Origin: CAHJXF01 sp038225855
GTDB taxonomy: Bacteria > Pseudomonadota > Gammaproteobacteria > Burkholderiales > Burkholderiaceae_D
Reading direction: 5' to 3'
DNA: 64,000 bases
Assembly (NCBI GenBank): GCA_038225855.1
Contig: JBBRQU010000021.1
Location: 1 to 64,000 of the forward strand
Below are positions 42,893 to 50,947 of the stretch, in pieces. The notes beneath the pieces are model-generated. The model worked only from the letters and a program-made list of their open reading frames with translations. It ran no database searches and was not told where the DNA came from. Both the position numbers and the translations under genes were made by a program. Each line of letters opens with the position of its first letter. Within the stretch, counting starts at the first letter, position 1.

Positions 42893-43149
42893 ATGCTGTT
42901 CATATGGTCCGATGCAAAGCGCACTTCGAACCTGAAGGATCACGGGTTCGATTTCGCGGACGCGCCGCGCGTCTTCGAGGAGTCCACCTACCCATTTGAG
43001 GACGATCGATTCTTGTATGGTGAGCAGCGCTTCGTGACGCTCGGTTTACTCGCCGGCATACAGAAAACGAATATGAAATCCGCGTTATCTCATTCCGCAA
43101 AGCGACCAGGCGCGAAACCCAAATCTATTTCGATGCAATCCAAAACTGA
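42893..43149 (+). pseudogene. brnT: BrnT-like ribonuclease toxin, frameshifted
   Basis: The first 55 codons read MLFIWSDAKRTSNLKDHGFDFADAPRVFEES ... FVTLGLLAG, the N-terminal half of a BrnT (DUF497) toxin. At about 43057 the likeness moves to another frame: HTENEYEIRVISFRKATRRE and then a short end before TGA at 43147-43149. The beta strand normally between LLAG and HTE is absent, so a small deletion not divisible by three is inferred. The toxin is probably inactive. Its end overlaps the start of the brnA remnant, the normal gene order of the module. Confidence 0.75.
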
Positions 43150-43383
43150 CTGGGCGCGGATGAAAGCGAAGGGCAACATCGCGATCGCCGAGGAACACCC
43201 GGAGGCTGACATCAAGCATATTGTTCGCGCGTGGTGCGGCGTGGTCTTATGCCGATACCAGCGAAGGCGTCGATATCGCTGCGCGTGGATCATGACGTGC
43301 TCGAGTGGTTCAAGGCGCAAGGACCAGGCTATCAAACGCGGATCAACACCATTCTCCGCGCGTTCCGTGATGCGTCGGTCTAA
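43133..43383 (+). pseudogene. brnA: BrnA-like antitoxin, frameshifted
   Basis: Starting at ATG 43133 the frame reads MQSKTDWARMKAKGNIAIAEEHPEADIKHIVR. After a CGCGCG run at 43226-43231 the likeness shifts frame to VVRRGLMPIPAKASISLRVDHDVLEWFKAQGPGYQTRINTILRAF, ending at TAA 43381-43383. This second block is the ribbon-helix-helix-like DNA-binding part typical of BrnA. Removing one CG unit restores a continuous protein. A free-standing C-terminal piece from ATG 43249 could in principle still be made. Confidence 0.75.
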
Positions 43384-43444
43384 GTCGGCGCCGCGATGAG
43401 GCACGGCCCATGCTTGCAGAACCGAGACACAGTGCTATCATGCC

Positions 43445-43702
43445 GTGGTGAACAGCAAGCAACGAATCACTTTGGAAGCTGTCTGGTCCGACCCGGTCAA
43501 CGGAAATATCGAATGGGCCCGCATTGAGTCACTGTTTATTGCGCTTGGCTGTCGCGTTGTCGAGGGCCCGGGTTCTTCCGTGACCTTCGAATGGCAAGGA
43601 CGTAGGGCGACATTCCATCGTCCGCATCCTCGTAAGGAGGCTCTGCGTTACCGCGTCAAGGATGCGCGAGAGCTTCTGAAGTGTATGGGAATCAAACCAT
43701 GA
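43445..43702 (+). CDS. hicA: HicA-type toxin (mRNA interferase)
   Basis: An 85-residue HicA-family double-stranded-RNA-binding-fold toxin. NSKQRITLEAVWSDPVNGNIEWARIESLFIALGCRVVEGPGSSVTF is followed by RATFHRPHPRKEALRYRVKDARELLKCMGI. The GSSVTF stretch and the FHRPHP histidine (catalytic position in HicA) are present. It starts at one of two adjacent GTG codons (43445 or 43448). Its stop overlaps the hicB start (ATGA). Composition is lower in GC than the etf genes. The module appears intact, unlike brnTA just upstream. Confidence 0.85.
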   Translation: MVNSKQRITLEAVWSDPVNGNIEWARIESLFIALGCRVVEGPGSSVTFEWQGRRATFHRPHPRKEALRYRVKDARELLKCMGIKP

Positions 43703-44079
43703 CCAACGCCATGACGTATCGCGGCTACACGGCTAGCATGACCTTTGATCCTGAAGACAAGATCATCGTTGGTCGCGTGCTGGACATAGACGACATCATC
43801 TCGTTTCATGGTAAGTCCGTCGCGGAATTCGAGGTCAATTTTCACAAGGTCTTGGATGGTTATATCGCGGCCTGTGAGAGTTTGGGCGGTACGCCCGAGA
43901 AGCCCGCGAGCGGCAAGCTCATGTTGCGGGTCGCCCCGAAGGTTCATGCCGCTGCGCTAAAGGCAGCGGCTCGGACGGGCGTAAGCCTGAACAAGTGGGC
44001 TGAACAAGCCCTCATCACGGCCAGCAGAAAAAATGCTTCCCCCAAGGCATTGGCAAAGTCCGAATCGAGACAACCATGA
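43699..44079 (+). CDS. hicB: HicB-type antitoxin
   Basis: A 126-residue antitoxin. The N-terminal HicB domain (TYRGYTASMTFDPEDKIIVGRVLDIDDIISFHGKSVAEFEVNFHKVLDGYIAACESLG) is followed by a C-terminal ribbon-helix-helix-like DNA-binding segment (KLMLRVAPKVHAAALKAAARTGVSLNKWAEQAL). A basic tail ends at TGA 44077-44079, which overlaps the ATG of the acyl-CoA dehydrogenase gene. It neutralises HicA and probably autoregulates. The overlap means the dehydrogenase may be translated from the toxin-antitoxin transcript. Confidence 0.87.
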   Translation: MTNAMTYRGYTASMTFDPEDKIIVGRVLDIDDIISFHGKSVAEFEVNFHKVLDGYIAACESLGGTPEKPASGKLMLRVAPKVHAAALKAAARTGVSLNKWAEQALITASRKNASPKALAKSESRQP

Positions 44080-45929
44080 CCTACACCGCCCCCCTCAAAG
44101 ACATGCTGTTCGTCATCACCGAACTCGCCGACCTCGACGCAGTGGCTGCGATGCCGGGGTTCGAAGATGCCACACTCGAAACCGCCCAGGCCGTGCTCGA
44201 AGAGAACGCGCGTTTCGTGCAAGACGTGATCGCGCCGCTCAATCGCGCGGGCGACATCGCGCCGTCGTCGTGGAAGGACGGCGTGGTCACGACCACGGCC
44301 GGCTTCAAGGAAGCCTTCAAGAGTTATGGCGAAGGCGGATGGCAAGGCGTGCAGCACGATGTCGAGCACGGCGGGCAGGGCCTGCCCAAGCTGATCGCAA
44401 CGCCCTGCATCGAGATGCTCAATTCCGCGAACCTGTCGTTCGCGCTCTGCCCGCTGTTGACCGATGGCGCGATCGAGGCGCTGATGACCGCGGGCAGCGC
44501 CGCACAGAAAGAGGCTTACCTCGGCAAGCTGATCTCGGGTCAGTGGACCGGTACGATGAATCTCACGGAATCGCAAGCCGGCTCGGACCTCGCGCAGGTG
44601 CGCACGCGCGCGGTCCCCGAGGCGAATGGGGACACCGCGGGAAAGTATCGCGTCTTCGGCCAGAAGATTTTCATCACCTATGGCGAGCACGACATGGCCG
44701 AGAACATCGTCCACCTCGTGCTCGCGCGCACGCCCGATGCGCCCGAAGGCGTGAAGGGCATCTCGCTGTTCACGGTGCCGAAGTTTCTAGTCAACACCGA
44801 CGGCTCGCTCGGCGCGCGCAACGATGTGTACTGCGCGTCGATCGAACACAAGCTCGGCATCAAAGCGAGCCCGACCGCGGTGCTGTTGTTCGGCGATGGA
44901 AAATTTCCGGTCGCGAGCGCCGCTGGCGGCCAGGCGAAAGCGGGCGCAATCGGCGAACTCGTGGGCGTCGAGAATCGCGGCCTCGAGTACATGTTCATCA
45001 TGATGAACGCAGCGCGTTTCGCGGTCGGCCTGCAGGGCATCGCGGTCGCCGAGCGCGCGTATCAGCAGGCGGTCTCCTATGCAAAGGACCGCACGCAGTC
45101 ACGCGACCTCGCCGGTTCGAGCGGACCCGTGACGATCGTTCATCATCCCGACGTGCGCCGCATGCTGATGACCATGCGTGCGCAGATCGAAGCCACGCGC
45201 GCGCTCGCCTACGTGACCGCGGCCGCGCAGGACGCTGCGCATCATTCCGAAGACGCGGCGACGCGAAAACAGAATCACGCGTTCTACGAATACCTCGTAC
45301 CGGTCGTCAAAGGCTGGAGCACCGAACTGTCGATCGAGGTCGCGTCGCTCGGCGTGCAGGTGCACGGCGGCATGGGCTTCATCGAAGAGACCGGCGCCGC
45401 GCAGCACTATCGTGACGCGCGCATTCTGACGATCTACGAAGGCACGACCGCGATCCAGGCGAACGACCTGATCGGACGCAAGACCGTGCGCGACGGCGGC
45501 GCAAACGCGAAAGGCATCGTCGCGCAAGTGAAGAAGACCGCGAGCGCGCTCGCGTCGTCTACGTCGGCTGCTCACGCAACCGACCTGAAAGCGATCGCCA
45601 AGCGACTCGACGCCGGCGCGACCGCGCTCGAAGACGTGATCGAATACATCGTCGCGAACGTCAAATCCGACATCAAGGGTGTGTTCGCGGGCTCGGTGCC
45701 GTATCTGAAACTCGCCGGCATCGTGCTCGGCGGCTGGCAGATGGCGCGTGCCGCGGGCATCGCTGCGCAGAAGCTCGATGCGGGCGATGCCGATGCTGCC
45801 TTCTATCGCGCCAAGCTCGCGACCGCTAGGTTCTTCGCGGACCATCTGCTGTCGCAGGCGAGCGGGTTGCGCGATGGCATCGTCGATGGATCCGAGGCGG
45901 TGATGGCGCTGGAGGCCGAGCAGTTCTGA
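44076..45929 (+). CDS. Acyl-CoA dehydrogenase, long form with C-terminal extension
   Basis: A 617-residue flavoprotein acyl-CoA dehydrogenase of the large DmdC-like class. Seen: WQGVQHDVEHGGQGLPKL, TGTMNLTESQAGSDLAQVRTRA, IFITYGEHDMAENIVHLVLAR, NAARFAVGLQGIAVAERAYQQAVSYAKDR, VQVHGGMGFIEETGAAQHYRDARILTIYEGTTAIQANDLIGRK, which holds the catalytic-base region, and a C-terminal helical domain of about 120 residues. It donates electrons to ETF, so etfBA upstream is a natural partner. The substrate is not predictable. Its start overlaps the hicB stop by 4 bp, an unusual coupling. Confidence 0.92.
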   Translation: MTYTAPLKDMLFVITELADLDAVAAMPGFEDATLETAQAVLEENARFVQDVIAPLNRAGDIAPSSWKDGVVTTTAGFKEAFKSYGEGGWQGVQHDVEHGGQGLPKLIATPCIEMLNSANLSFALCPLLTDGAIEALMTAGSAAQKEAYLGKLISGQWTGTMNLTESQAGSDLAQVRTRAVPEANGDTAGKYRVFGQKIFITYGEHDMAENIVHLVLARTPDAPEGVKGISLFTVPKFLVNTDGSLGARNDVYCASIEHKLGIKASPTAVLLFGDGKFPVASAAGGQAKAGAIGELVGVENRGLEYMFIMMNAARFAVGLQGIAVAERAYQQAVSYAKDRTQSRDLAGSSGPVTIVHHPDVRRMLMTMRAQIEATRALAYVTAAAQDAAHHSEDAATRKQNHAFYEYLVPVVKGWSTELSIEVASLGVQVHGGMGFIEETGAAQHYRDARILTIYEGTTAIQANDLIGRKTVRDGGANAKGIVAQVKKTASALASSTSAAHATDLKAIAKRLDAGATALEDVIEYIVANVKSDIKGVFAGSVPYLKLAGIVLGGWQMARAAGIAAQKLDAGDADAAFYRAKLATARFFADHLLSQASGLRDGIVDGSEAVMALEAEQF

Positions 45930-45955
45930 AGTAACAGGCGAGGCTCTGGAATTTC

Positions 45956-46085
45956 CGTCGTCCTCCCGGCGAAGGCCGGGACCCAGGTTTGTTGGCAACG
46001 CGCGACGAATGAGCAACTTGGACCCCGGCCTGCGCCGGAGCGACGGAGTCCGTCACTTGGGGCCCCGGCCTGCGCCGGGGAGACG
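45956..46085. repeat. GC-rich palindromic intergenic repeat, one full unit plus half unit
   Basis: A full unit (45956-46046) is followed by a half unit (46048-46085) with CCCCGGCCTGCGCCGGGG. It lies between the convergent acyl-CoA dehydrogenase and DedA-rhodanese genes. The half unit is on the opposite side from that at 5232. Confidence 0.85.
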
Positions 46086-46091
46086 ATAAAG

Positions 46092-47018
46092 TCATCGTTC
46101 GATCGCATACCCCGCTTCCATCCACGCCTCGATCCCTCCCGTCAGCGGCCGCACACGCGTGAAGCCGCGCGTCTTCAACATTTTCGCGATGCGCGCGGCC
46201 GAGGCTTCGTTGGGACATGCGCAATAGACGATGACTTCGCGGCCGCTCTCGTCGTCGGGAATGCGGATCGCGATGGTCTTTTCGTCGACCGCGATCGCGC
46301 CGGGGATGCGGCCGTCTTCGGCCTGGCTCGCGAGCGAGCGCACGTCGAGAATCATCGGCGCGGTTCCGGCGTCCAGCATCTCGGCCAGTTCCGCGACGGA
46401 CACGCGCGCCATGCGCAGCTCGTTGAAGAAGCGCCGACGATCCCACCACTTTGCGGCGACGAAGATCGCGAGCGCGAGGAGGATCAGGACGATGCCTATT
46501 TCTCCGAGGCGAGCGAGCGTGGCGATCAACTCTTCGATCGCGCCACTGAACAAATAGCCAACGCCGATCGCGACTCCCGCCCACAGCGCCGCGCCGATCG
46601 CATCGAACAGCACGAACGTGACAAAGCGGGTGCGCACCGCGCCTGCGAGCGCGGTTGCGACCGCTGCAAAGCCCGGGATGAATTTCGCGACCGTCAACGA
46701 TGGGGGACCGAAGCGCGCATAGATGTTCTCGGTCTGACGCACGCAGGTGTCGGGCGAAAGCGAGATGCGGCACAGCACGCGCAACACGGGCCGACCGATA
46801 CGCGTGCCGGCGAGATACCAACCCGTGTCGGAGATCAGTGCCGCGACCACGGCGACTGCGAGCAGCGAAGGCGCCGAATAATTGCCGGTCCCGAGCAACG
46901 CGCCCGTGAGGATCAGCGTCGGATACGCGGGCAGCGGCAAACCTGCCTGCGACGCCAGCACGTTGATGAATACGAACGCGAGTCCGTACTGCGTGATGAG
47001 TTCGATCAGATGCTGCAA
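46092..47018 (-). CDS. DedA family membrane protein fused to a rhodanese domain
   Basis: A 308-residue fusion. Residues about 1-200 form a DedA/VTT membrane domain (LAFVFINVLASQAGLPLPAYPTLILTGAL, ISDTGWYLAGTRIGRPVL, TVAKFIPGFAAVATALAGAVRTRFVTFVLFDAIGAALWAG). After a basic RRR linker, residues about 215-305 are a rhodanese domain (MILDVRSLASQAEDGRIPGAIAV) with the active-site Cys in VYCACPNEASAARIA. I start it at TTG 47018 with GGAGG just upstream, although spacing is short; a GTG five codons earlier is an alternative. DedA proteins are lipid scramblase-like or transporter-like; the rhodanese suggests sulfur or redox handling. Confidence 0.87.
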   Translation of the reverse strand: MQHLIELITQYGLAFVFINVLASQAGLPLPAYPTLILTGALLGTGNYSAPSLLAVAVVAALISDTGWYLAGTRIGRPVLRVLCRISLSPDTCVRQTENIYARFGPPSLTVAKFIPGFAAVATALAGAVRTRFVTFVLFDAIGAALWAGVAIGVGYLFSGAIEELIATLARLGEIGIVLILLALAIFVAAKWWDRRRFFNELRMARVSVAELAEMLDAGTAPMILDVRSLASQAEDGRIPGAIAVDEKTIAIRIPDDESGREVIVYCACPNEASAARIAKMLKTRGFTRVRPLTGGIEAWMEAGYAIER

Positions 47019-47088
47019 TGTCCTCCCCCTCACGAGGTTATGAGGTCGGGCGGCCTGCAATCAAGGCAAACATGTCATCCGGAAGCAT

Positions 47089-47114
47089 GTCGTTCCCGCG
47101 AACGCGGGGACGAC
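47089..47114. repeat. Short palindromic intergenic repeat
   Basis: GTCGTTCCCGCG and CGCGGGGACGAC form a compact hairpin, a minimal version of the repeat arms seen at 13561 and 27652. It lies just downstream of the esterase gene. Confidence 0.65.
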
Positions 47115-47120
47115 GGCACA

Positions 47121-47867
47121 TCACACCCGATCGAGCACGCGCCGCAGAAAGCGGCCGATCGCATCGATCTCTTCGGGGCACACCGAATGCGGCATCGGGT
47201 AGGTATGCCATTCGACCTGATAGCCGTGCTGGATCAATGCGTCGCGCGAGGCGAGTGCCCGTTCGAGCCGCACTACCGGGTCGTGGCTGCCGTGCGCCAT
47301 GAAGATCGGCACGTCGTGATTGGCTTCGCTGCGTTCCACGGCGAGTTGGACCCCGAGCGGCAGATAGCCCGACAGCACGATCAGTCCCGCAAGTCTCGAT
47401 GGATGCCGAAGACCCGTCATCAAGGTCATCGCGGCGCCTTGAGAAAAGCCCGCGAGCACGATACGTTCAGCCGCGATGCCCTTCGCGACCTGCGCGGCGA
47501 CGAGCTCTTCGACCATCGCCTGCGATGCGCGCAAGCCCTTCTCGTCTTCGCGCGGTATGCCGCTCCCGCGTCCATCGTTCATTGCGACGCCGCCCAAGTC
47601 GAGATGCAGGATGTCGTACCACGCGCGCATCGCCATGCCGCCGTTGATGGTGACCGGCATCACCGGCGCGTTCGGAAAGACGAAGCGAACTGCGAGCGGA
47701 GCGCCGCCGCTCATCGGCACTTCGGAACGCAGATCGAGCTCGGGTACGAGCGGCACGAAGTCGTTGGCATCGGCACCCAGCCCGTGCATCCAGATGACGG
47801 CCGCGTCGGGATGAGGTGCGGTCTCGCGTTCGATGGTTTGCAGTTGGGTTTGGAAAGTCTGGCTCAT
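47121..47867 (-). CDS. Alpha/beta hydrolase, phospholipase/carboxylesterase family
   Basis: A 248-residue esterase of the carboxylesterase/acyl-protein thioesterase family. AVIWMHGLGADANDF forms the oxyanion region; the nucleophile is in VLAGFSQGAAMTL, the Asp in MAHGSHDPVV and the His in YPMPHSVCPEEI. A conserved RAWYDI lies in between. The ATG at 47867 overlaps the mogA stop (ATGA). The natural substrate is unknown; members hydrolyse short-chain esters. Confidence 0.9.
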   Translation of the reverse strand: MSQTFQTQLQTIERETAPHPDAAVIWMHGLGADANDFVPLVPELDLRSEVPMSGGAPLAVRFVFPNAPVMPVTINGGMAMRAWYDILHLDLGGVAMNDGRGSGIPREDEKGLRASQAMVEELVAAQVAKGIAAERIVLAGFSQGAAMTLMTGLRHPSRLAGLIVLSGYLPLGVQLAVERSEANHDVPIFMAHGSHDPVVRLERALASRDALIQHGYQVEWHTYPMPHSVCPEEIDAIGRFLRRVLDRV

Positions 47868-48499
47868 TTTTTCTTCAAGGCGGATTTGGGTCGGAACGTC
47901 TTGACGACGGATGCATCGGTTTCGATGTAAGGGCCGCCGATCAGGTCGATGCAATACGGGACGGCGGCGAAGATGCCGGGGACGATCGCATCACCATCGT
48001 CGTTCCTGAGCCCTTCGAGCGTTTCCTTGATCGCCTTGGGTTGCCCCGGCAGATTGATGATCAACGCCGCGTGATGATGGCCTTCGATGTCGCCGATCTC
48101 GCGAATCACCGCGACCTGCCGCGACAGCACGGCCGTGGGCACGAACTCCAGGCCGATGCGGCGCATCTGTTCGCCGAAACCCGGCATCTCGCGCGTCGCC
48201 ACCGCGAGCGTCGCTTGGGGCGTGACGTCGCGACGCGCGGGTCCCGTGCCGCCGGTCGTGACGACGAGATCGCAGAGTAGTTCATCGACCAGTTCGATGA
48301 GTGCGGCTTCGATCAATGGGCCTTCGTCGGGCACGAGTCGCGACTCGATGTGATGCGGTGTGGTCAACGCGCGAGCGAACCACTCGGCCAGCGCGGGGAT
48401 ACCCTGGTCCGCATAGACGCCGGTCGCCGCGCGATCGCTCGCCGATACCAGGCCGATACGAAGGGGGCGATCGGCGGATACATCGAAGGTCGTGGTCAT
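47864..48499 (-). CDS. mogA: Molybdopterin adenylyltransferase
   Basis: Activates molybdopterin by adenylylation before molybdenum insertion. It has 211 residues: LRIGLVSASDRAATGVYADQGIPAL at the N-terminus, VVTTGGTGPARRDVTP (MPT-binding loop) and LIINLPGQPKAIKETLEGL. It runs slightly longer than E. coli MogA with a Lys-rich end. ATG 48499; a GTG at 48502 is also in frame. It is followed by the esterase and preceded by darP, separated by a short repeat. Confidence 0.93.
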   Translation of the reverse strand: MTTTFDVSADRPLRIGLVSASDRAATGVYADQGIPALAEWFARALTTPHHIESRLVPDEGPLIEAALIELVDELLCDLVVTTGGTGPARRDVTPQATLAVATREMPGFGEQMRRIGLEFVPTAVLSRQVAVIREIGDIEGHHHAALIINLPGQPKAIKETLEGLRNDDGDAIVPGIFAAVPYCIDLIGGPYIETDASVVKTFRPKSALKKK

Positions 48500-48508
48500 C
48501 ACATTGCA

Positions 48509-48547
48509 GCTCCCTCCCCTTCAAGGGGAGGATTGGAGTGGGGATGG
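48509..48547. repeat. CTCCCCTTCAAGGGGAG repeat overlapping the darP 3' end
   Basis: CTCCCCTT and AAGGGGAG form a short perfect hairpin followed by GATTGGAGTGGGGATGGG. This is a different repeat from the GAAGGCCGG family. The darP stop (48521-48523) lies inside it. Confidence 0.7.
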
Positions 48548-49111
48548 GTCGTCACCTTCAACGACATCGCGTATCAATCGAAACAGCTCGCGAAAATGCT
48601 TCGGCGGCCTGCCTTCACTCTTCTCCTTCCTGCTCATGCGTATCGTCGCGCGCAGTTGCTGCAGGGTGTCGGGGTTGAGCGCGGCGCTGTGCACGCCCGC
48701 GAAGTCGGTCAACGCGAGATCGTCGTCGAGCAAACGTTCGCGCCAGCGTTCGACTGCATGCAGCGTCGCCGTTTCGGCGCGCGAAGCGCCGGTCCACGCA
48801 TCGAGCGCCTCGCGAATCGGCTCGATCTCGACATCGCGCATCAGGCGGCCGATGTATTGCATCTGACGCCGACGGCCTTCGTGGTCGCGAATTTTTTGCG
48901 CGTCGTGGATCGCGTCGCGCAGGGTCTCGGGTAGCTCGACTTTTTCGAGGCGCTCGCTCGACTGCTCGACCAATTCCTCGCCCAGTTTCTGCAGCGCGGT
49001 CATGTCGCGCTTCTTCTGCGACTTGCTGATTCGCGCCGCAGCGGCTTCTTCTTCGGCGAGTTGATCGGCGATGCGCGCGACGGAAGTCGCTTCGGATGGG
49101 GCACGGTTCAT
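48521..49111 (-). CDS. darP: Ribosome-associated protein DarP (YjgA, DUF615)
   Basis: A 196-residue highly charged helical protein of the YjgA family, associated with late 50S subunit assembly. Seen: ISKSQKKRDMTALQKLGEELVEQS, LPETLRDAIHDAQKIRDHEGRRRQMQYIGRLMRDVE, and RELFRLIRDV near the end. The last residues (DPSPLQSSP) and the stop codon come from an overlapping intergenic repeat. It is divergent from pmbA, an arrangement conserved in many proteobacteria. Confidence 0.93.
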   Translation of the reverse strand: MNRAPSEATSVARIADQLAEEEAAAARISKSQKKRDMTALQKLGEELVEQSSERLEKVELPETLRDAIHDAQKIRDHEGRRRQMQYIGRLMRDVEIEPIREALDAWTGASRAETATLHAVERWRERLLDDDLALTDFAGVHSAALNPDTLQQLRATIRMSRKEKSEGRPPKHFRELFRLIRDVVEGDDPSPLQSSP

Positions 49112-49265
49112 GGGGGATGGGTCAGGGACGAGCCGTTGAGGTCGGCTGCTATGATAAAGCCCCTCTGCGCGAGCCTCGAAGCGGGCCTCGACGAATCTCG
49201 AACCGCGGCGACCTCCGACGGCAAGACTGCGCTTTCATCTTCGACGGCTTTTGGTCGTCTCTCCC

Positions 49266-50711
49266 ATGACTCGAGCAACGCAATCGGCACGCGTTCGTGC
49301 CCGCGCCAACGTTTCGGCTCACGCCGGCGCAGCCGACGCCGCCCTTTATTCCGCCGTTTATCCGCTACGAAGCGACGAAGCCTTGCGCGAGATCGCGCAC
49401 GACGTGCTCGCTCACGCAAAAAAAATCGGCGCGAGCGATTGCGCGGTCGATGTCGATGAAGGCAACGGCCTGACGGTGAACGTGCGCAAGGGACGCATAG
49501 AAACCATCGAACAGAACCGCGACAAGGGCGTCGGCGTGACGGTGTTTCTCGGCGGCGCGAAGGACGTGCGGCGCGGCAATGCGAGCACCTCCGACCTGTC
49601 GCCTCAAGCCTTGCGCGACGCGGTCGAAGCCGCCTATCACATCGCGCGCTTCACCGCAGTCGATGAAGCCGCGGCCTTGCCCGACGACGCCTGGTACGCG
49701 CGCGAGCTGCGCGACTTCGATCTCTATCACCCTTGGAACATCGAGGCCGATGCCGCCGCCGAGATCGCGCGCCGCGCCGAAGCCGCGGCGCTGGAAACCA
49801 GTCCCTTGATCCGCAACTCCGACGGCGGCAACGTGTCGCTGCAGCACGGTCGCTTCGTGTCGGCGAATTCGCGCGGCTTCATCGGCGGTCATGCGCACTC
49901 GTATCACAGCATCACGGTCGCGCCGATCGCGAGTCGCGGTCGCGACGGCATGCAGCGCGACGAGTGGTATGTCTCGCGCCGCGACCCGGCCGACCTGCCT
50001 TCGCCCGAGTCGGTCGGACGCTACGCTGCCGGGCGCGCCCTCTCGCGCCTGGGCGCACGCAAGATCGCGACCTGCACGGCGCCGGTGTTGTTCGAGGCGC
50101 CGCTCGCAGCCGGCCTGCTCGCTTCGTATGTGCAGGCCGCGAGCGGCCGCTCGCTGTATCGCTCGTCGTCGTTCCTGATCGGCAAGCTCGGCACAAGCGT
50201 CTTCGCCGATCACATCGACATCGTCGACGATCCTTTCGTGATGAAGGGCATGGCAAGCGGATCCTTCGACGACGACGGCGTCGCGACGCAAAAGCGCACC
50301 GTCGTCGAAGGCGGCGTATTGACCGGCTGGTTCCTAGGGACATACTCGGCGCGCAAGCTCGGCATGCAGCCGACCGGCAATGGCGGCGGCTCGCACAACC
50401 TCACGATCGCGAGCCGGAAAACCAGACGCGGCGATGACTTCGAAGCGATGCTCGAGAAACTCGGCACGGGCCTGCTCGTGACAGACCTGATGGGCCAGGG
50501 CGTCAACGGCATCACCGGCGACTACTCGCGCGGCGCAAGCGGCTATTGGGTCGAGAACGGCCGCATCGCATATCCGGTCGAGGAAGTCACGATCGCCGGC
50601 AATCTGCTCGACATGTTCGGACGCATCGTCGCGGTCGGGAGCGATGTGTTGAAGGGCAGCAAGCGCACCGGGTCGATCTTGATCGAGGCGATGACGGTCG
50701 CGGGGAATTGA
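49266..50711 (+). CDS. pmbA: Metalloprotease PmbA (TldE)
   Basis: A TldD/PmbA-family subunit of 481 residues that with TldD forms a peptidase known to process some peptides such as microcin B17 and CcdA. Seen: VDEGNGLTVNVRKGRIETIEQNRDKGVGVTVFLGG, SSSFLIGKLGTSVFADHIDIVDDP, LTGWFLGTYSARKLGMQPTGNGGG and YPVEEVTIAGNLLDMFGRIVAVGSDV. PmbA lacks the zinc-binding His pair found in TldD, consistent with what is seen. The ATG at 49266 is preferred; the frame extends to 49251. tldD is not in the window. Confidence 0.94.
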   Translation: MTRATQSARVRARANVSAHAGAADAALYSAVYPLRSDEALREIAHDVLAHAKKIGASDCAVDVDEGNGLTVNVRKGRIETIEQNRDKGVGVTVFLGGAKDVRRGNASTSDLSPQALRDAVEAAYHIARFTAVDEAAALPDDAWYARELRDFDLYHPWNIEADAAAEIARRAEAAALETSPLIRNSDGGNVSLQHGRFVSANSRGFIGGHAHSYHSITVAPIASRGRDGMQRDEWYVSRRDPADLPSPESVGRYAAGRALSRLGARKIATCTAPVLFEAPLAAGLLASYVQAASGRSLYRSSSFLIGKLGTSVFADHIDIVDDPFVMKGMASGSFDDDGVATQKRTVVEGGVLTGWFLGTYSARKLGMQPTGNGGGSHNLTIASRKTRRGDDFEAMLEKLGTGLLVTDLMGQGVNGITGDYSRGASGYWVENGRIAYPVEEVTIAGNLLDMFGRIVAVGSDVLKGSKRTGSILIEAMTVAGN

Positions 50712-50721
50712 GGCGGGCTGA

Positions 50722-50763
50722 CGCTTGCGGGCGTCGCGATAAAAAAGCGCCCGAGAGCGTTTT
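50722..50763 (+). terminator. Possible terminator after pmbA
   Basis: CGCTTGCGGGCG and CGCCCGAGAGCG pair at 10 of 12 positions around a 14-base A-rich loop, and TTTT follows. It lies 10 bp after the pmbA stop and before the transporter operon. Confidence 0.45.
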
Positions 50764-50947
50764 CGGCTGAGCAGCCCGATCAGATCGAATCTCGCAGGCC
50801 TGCGGGTGCGCGAGCCTCGCTTCGGGTTTCTCCGCAGCCCGCAAGCATTCGCCGGTCGGTCGGATCGGGTTATTCTTTGCGGCTGTGCCGCGCGGTCTTG
50901 TTCGCGCGCAACCCTTCTGAAACATCCCGAATTCCAAGGAGACCTCG

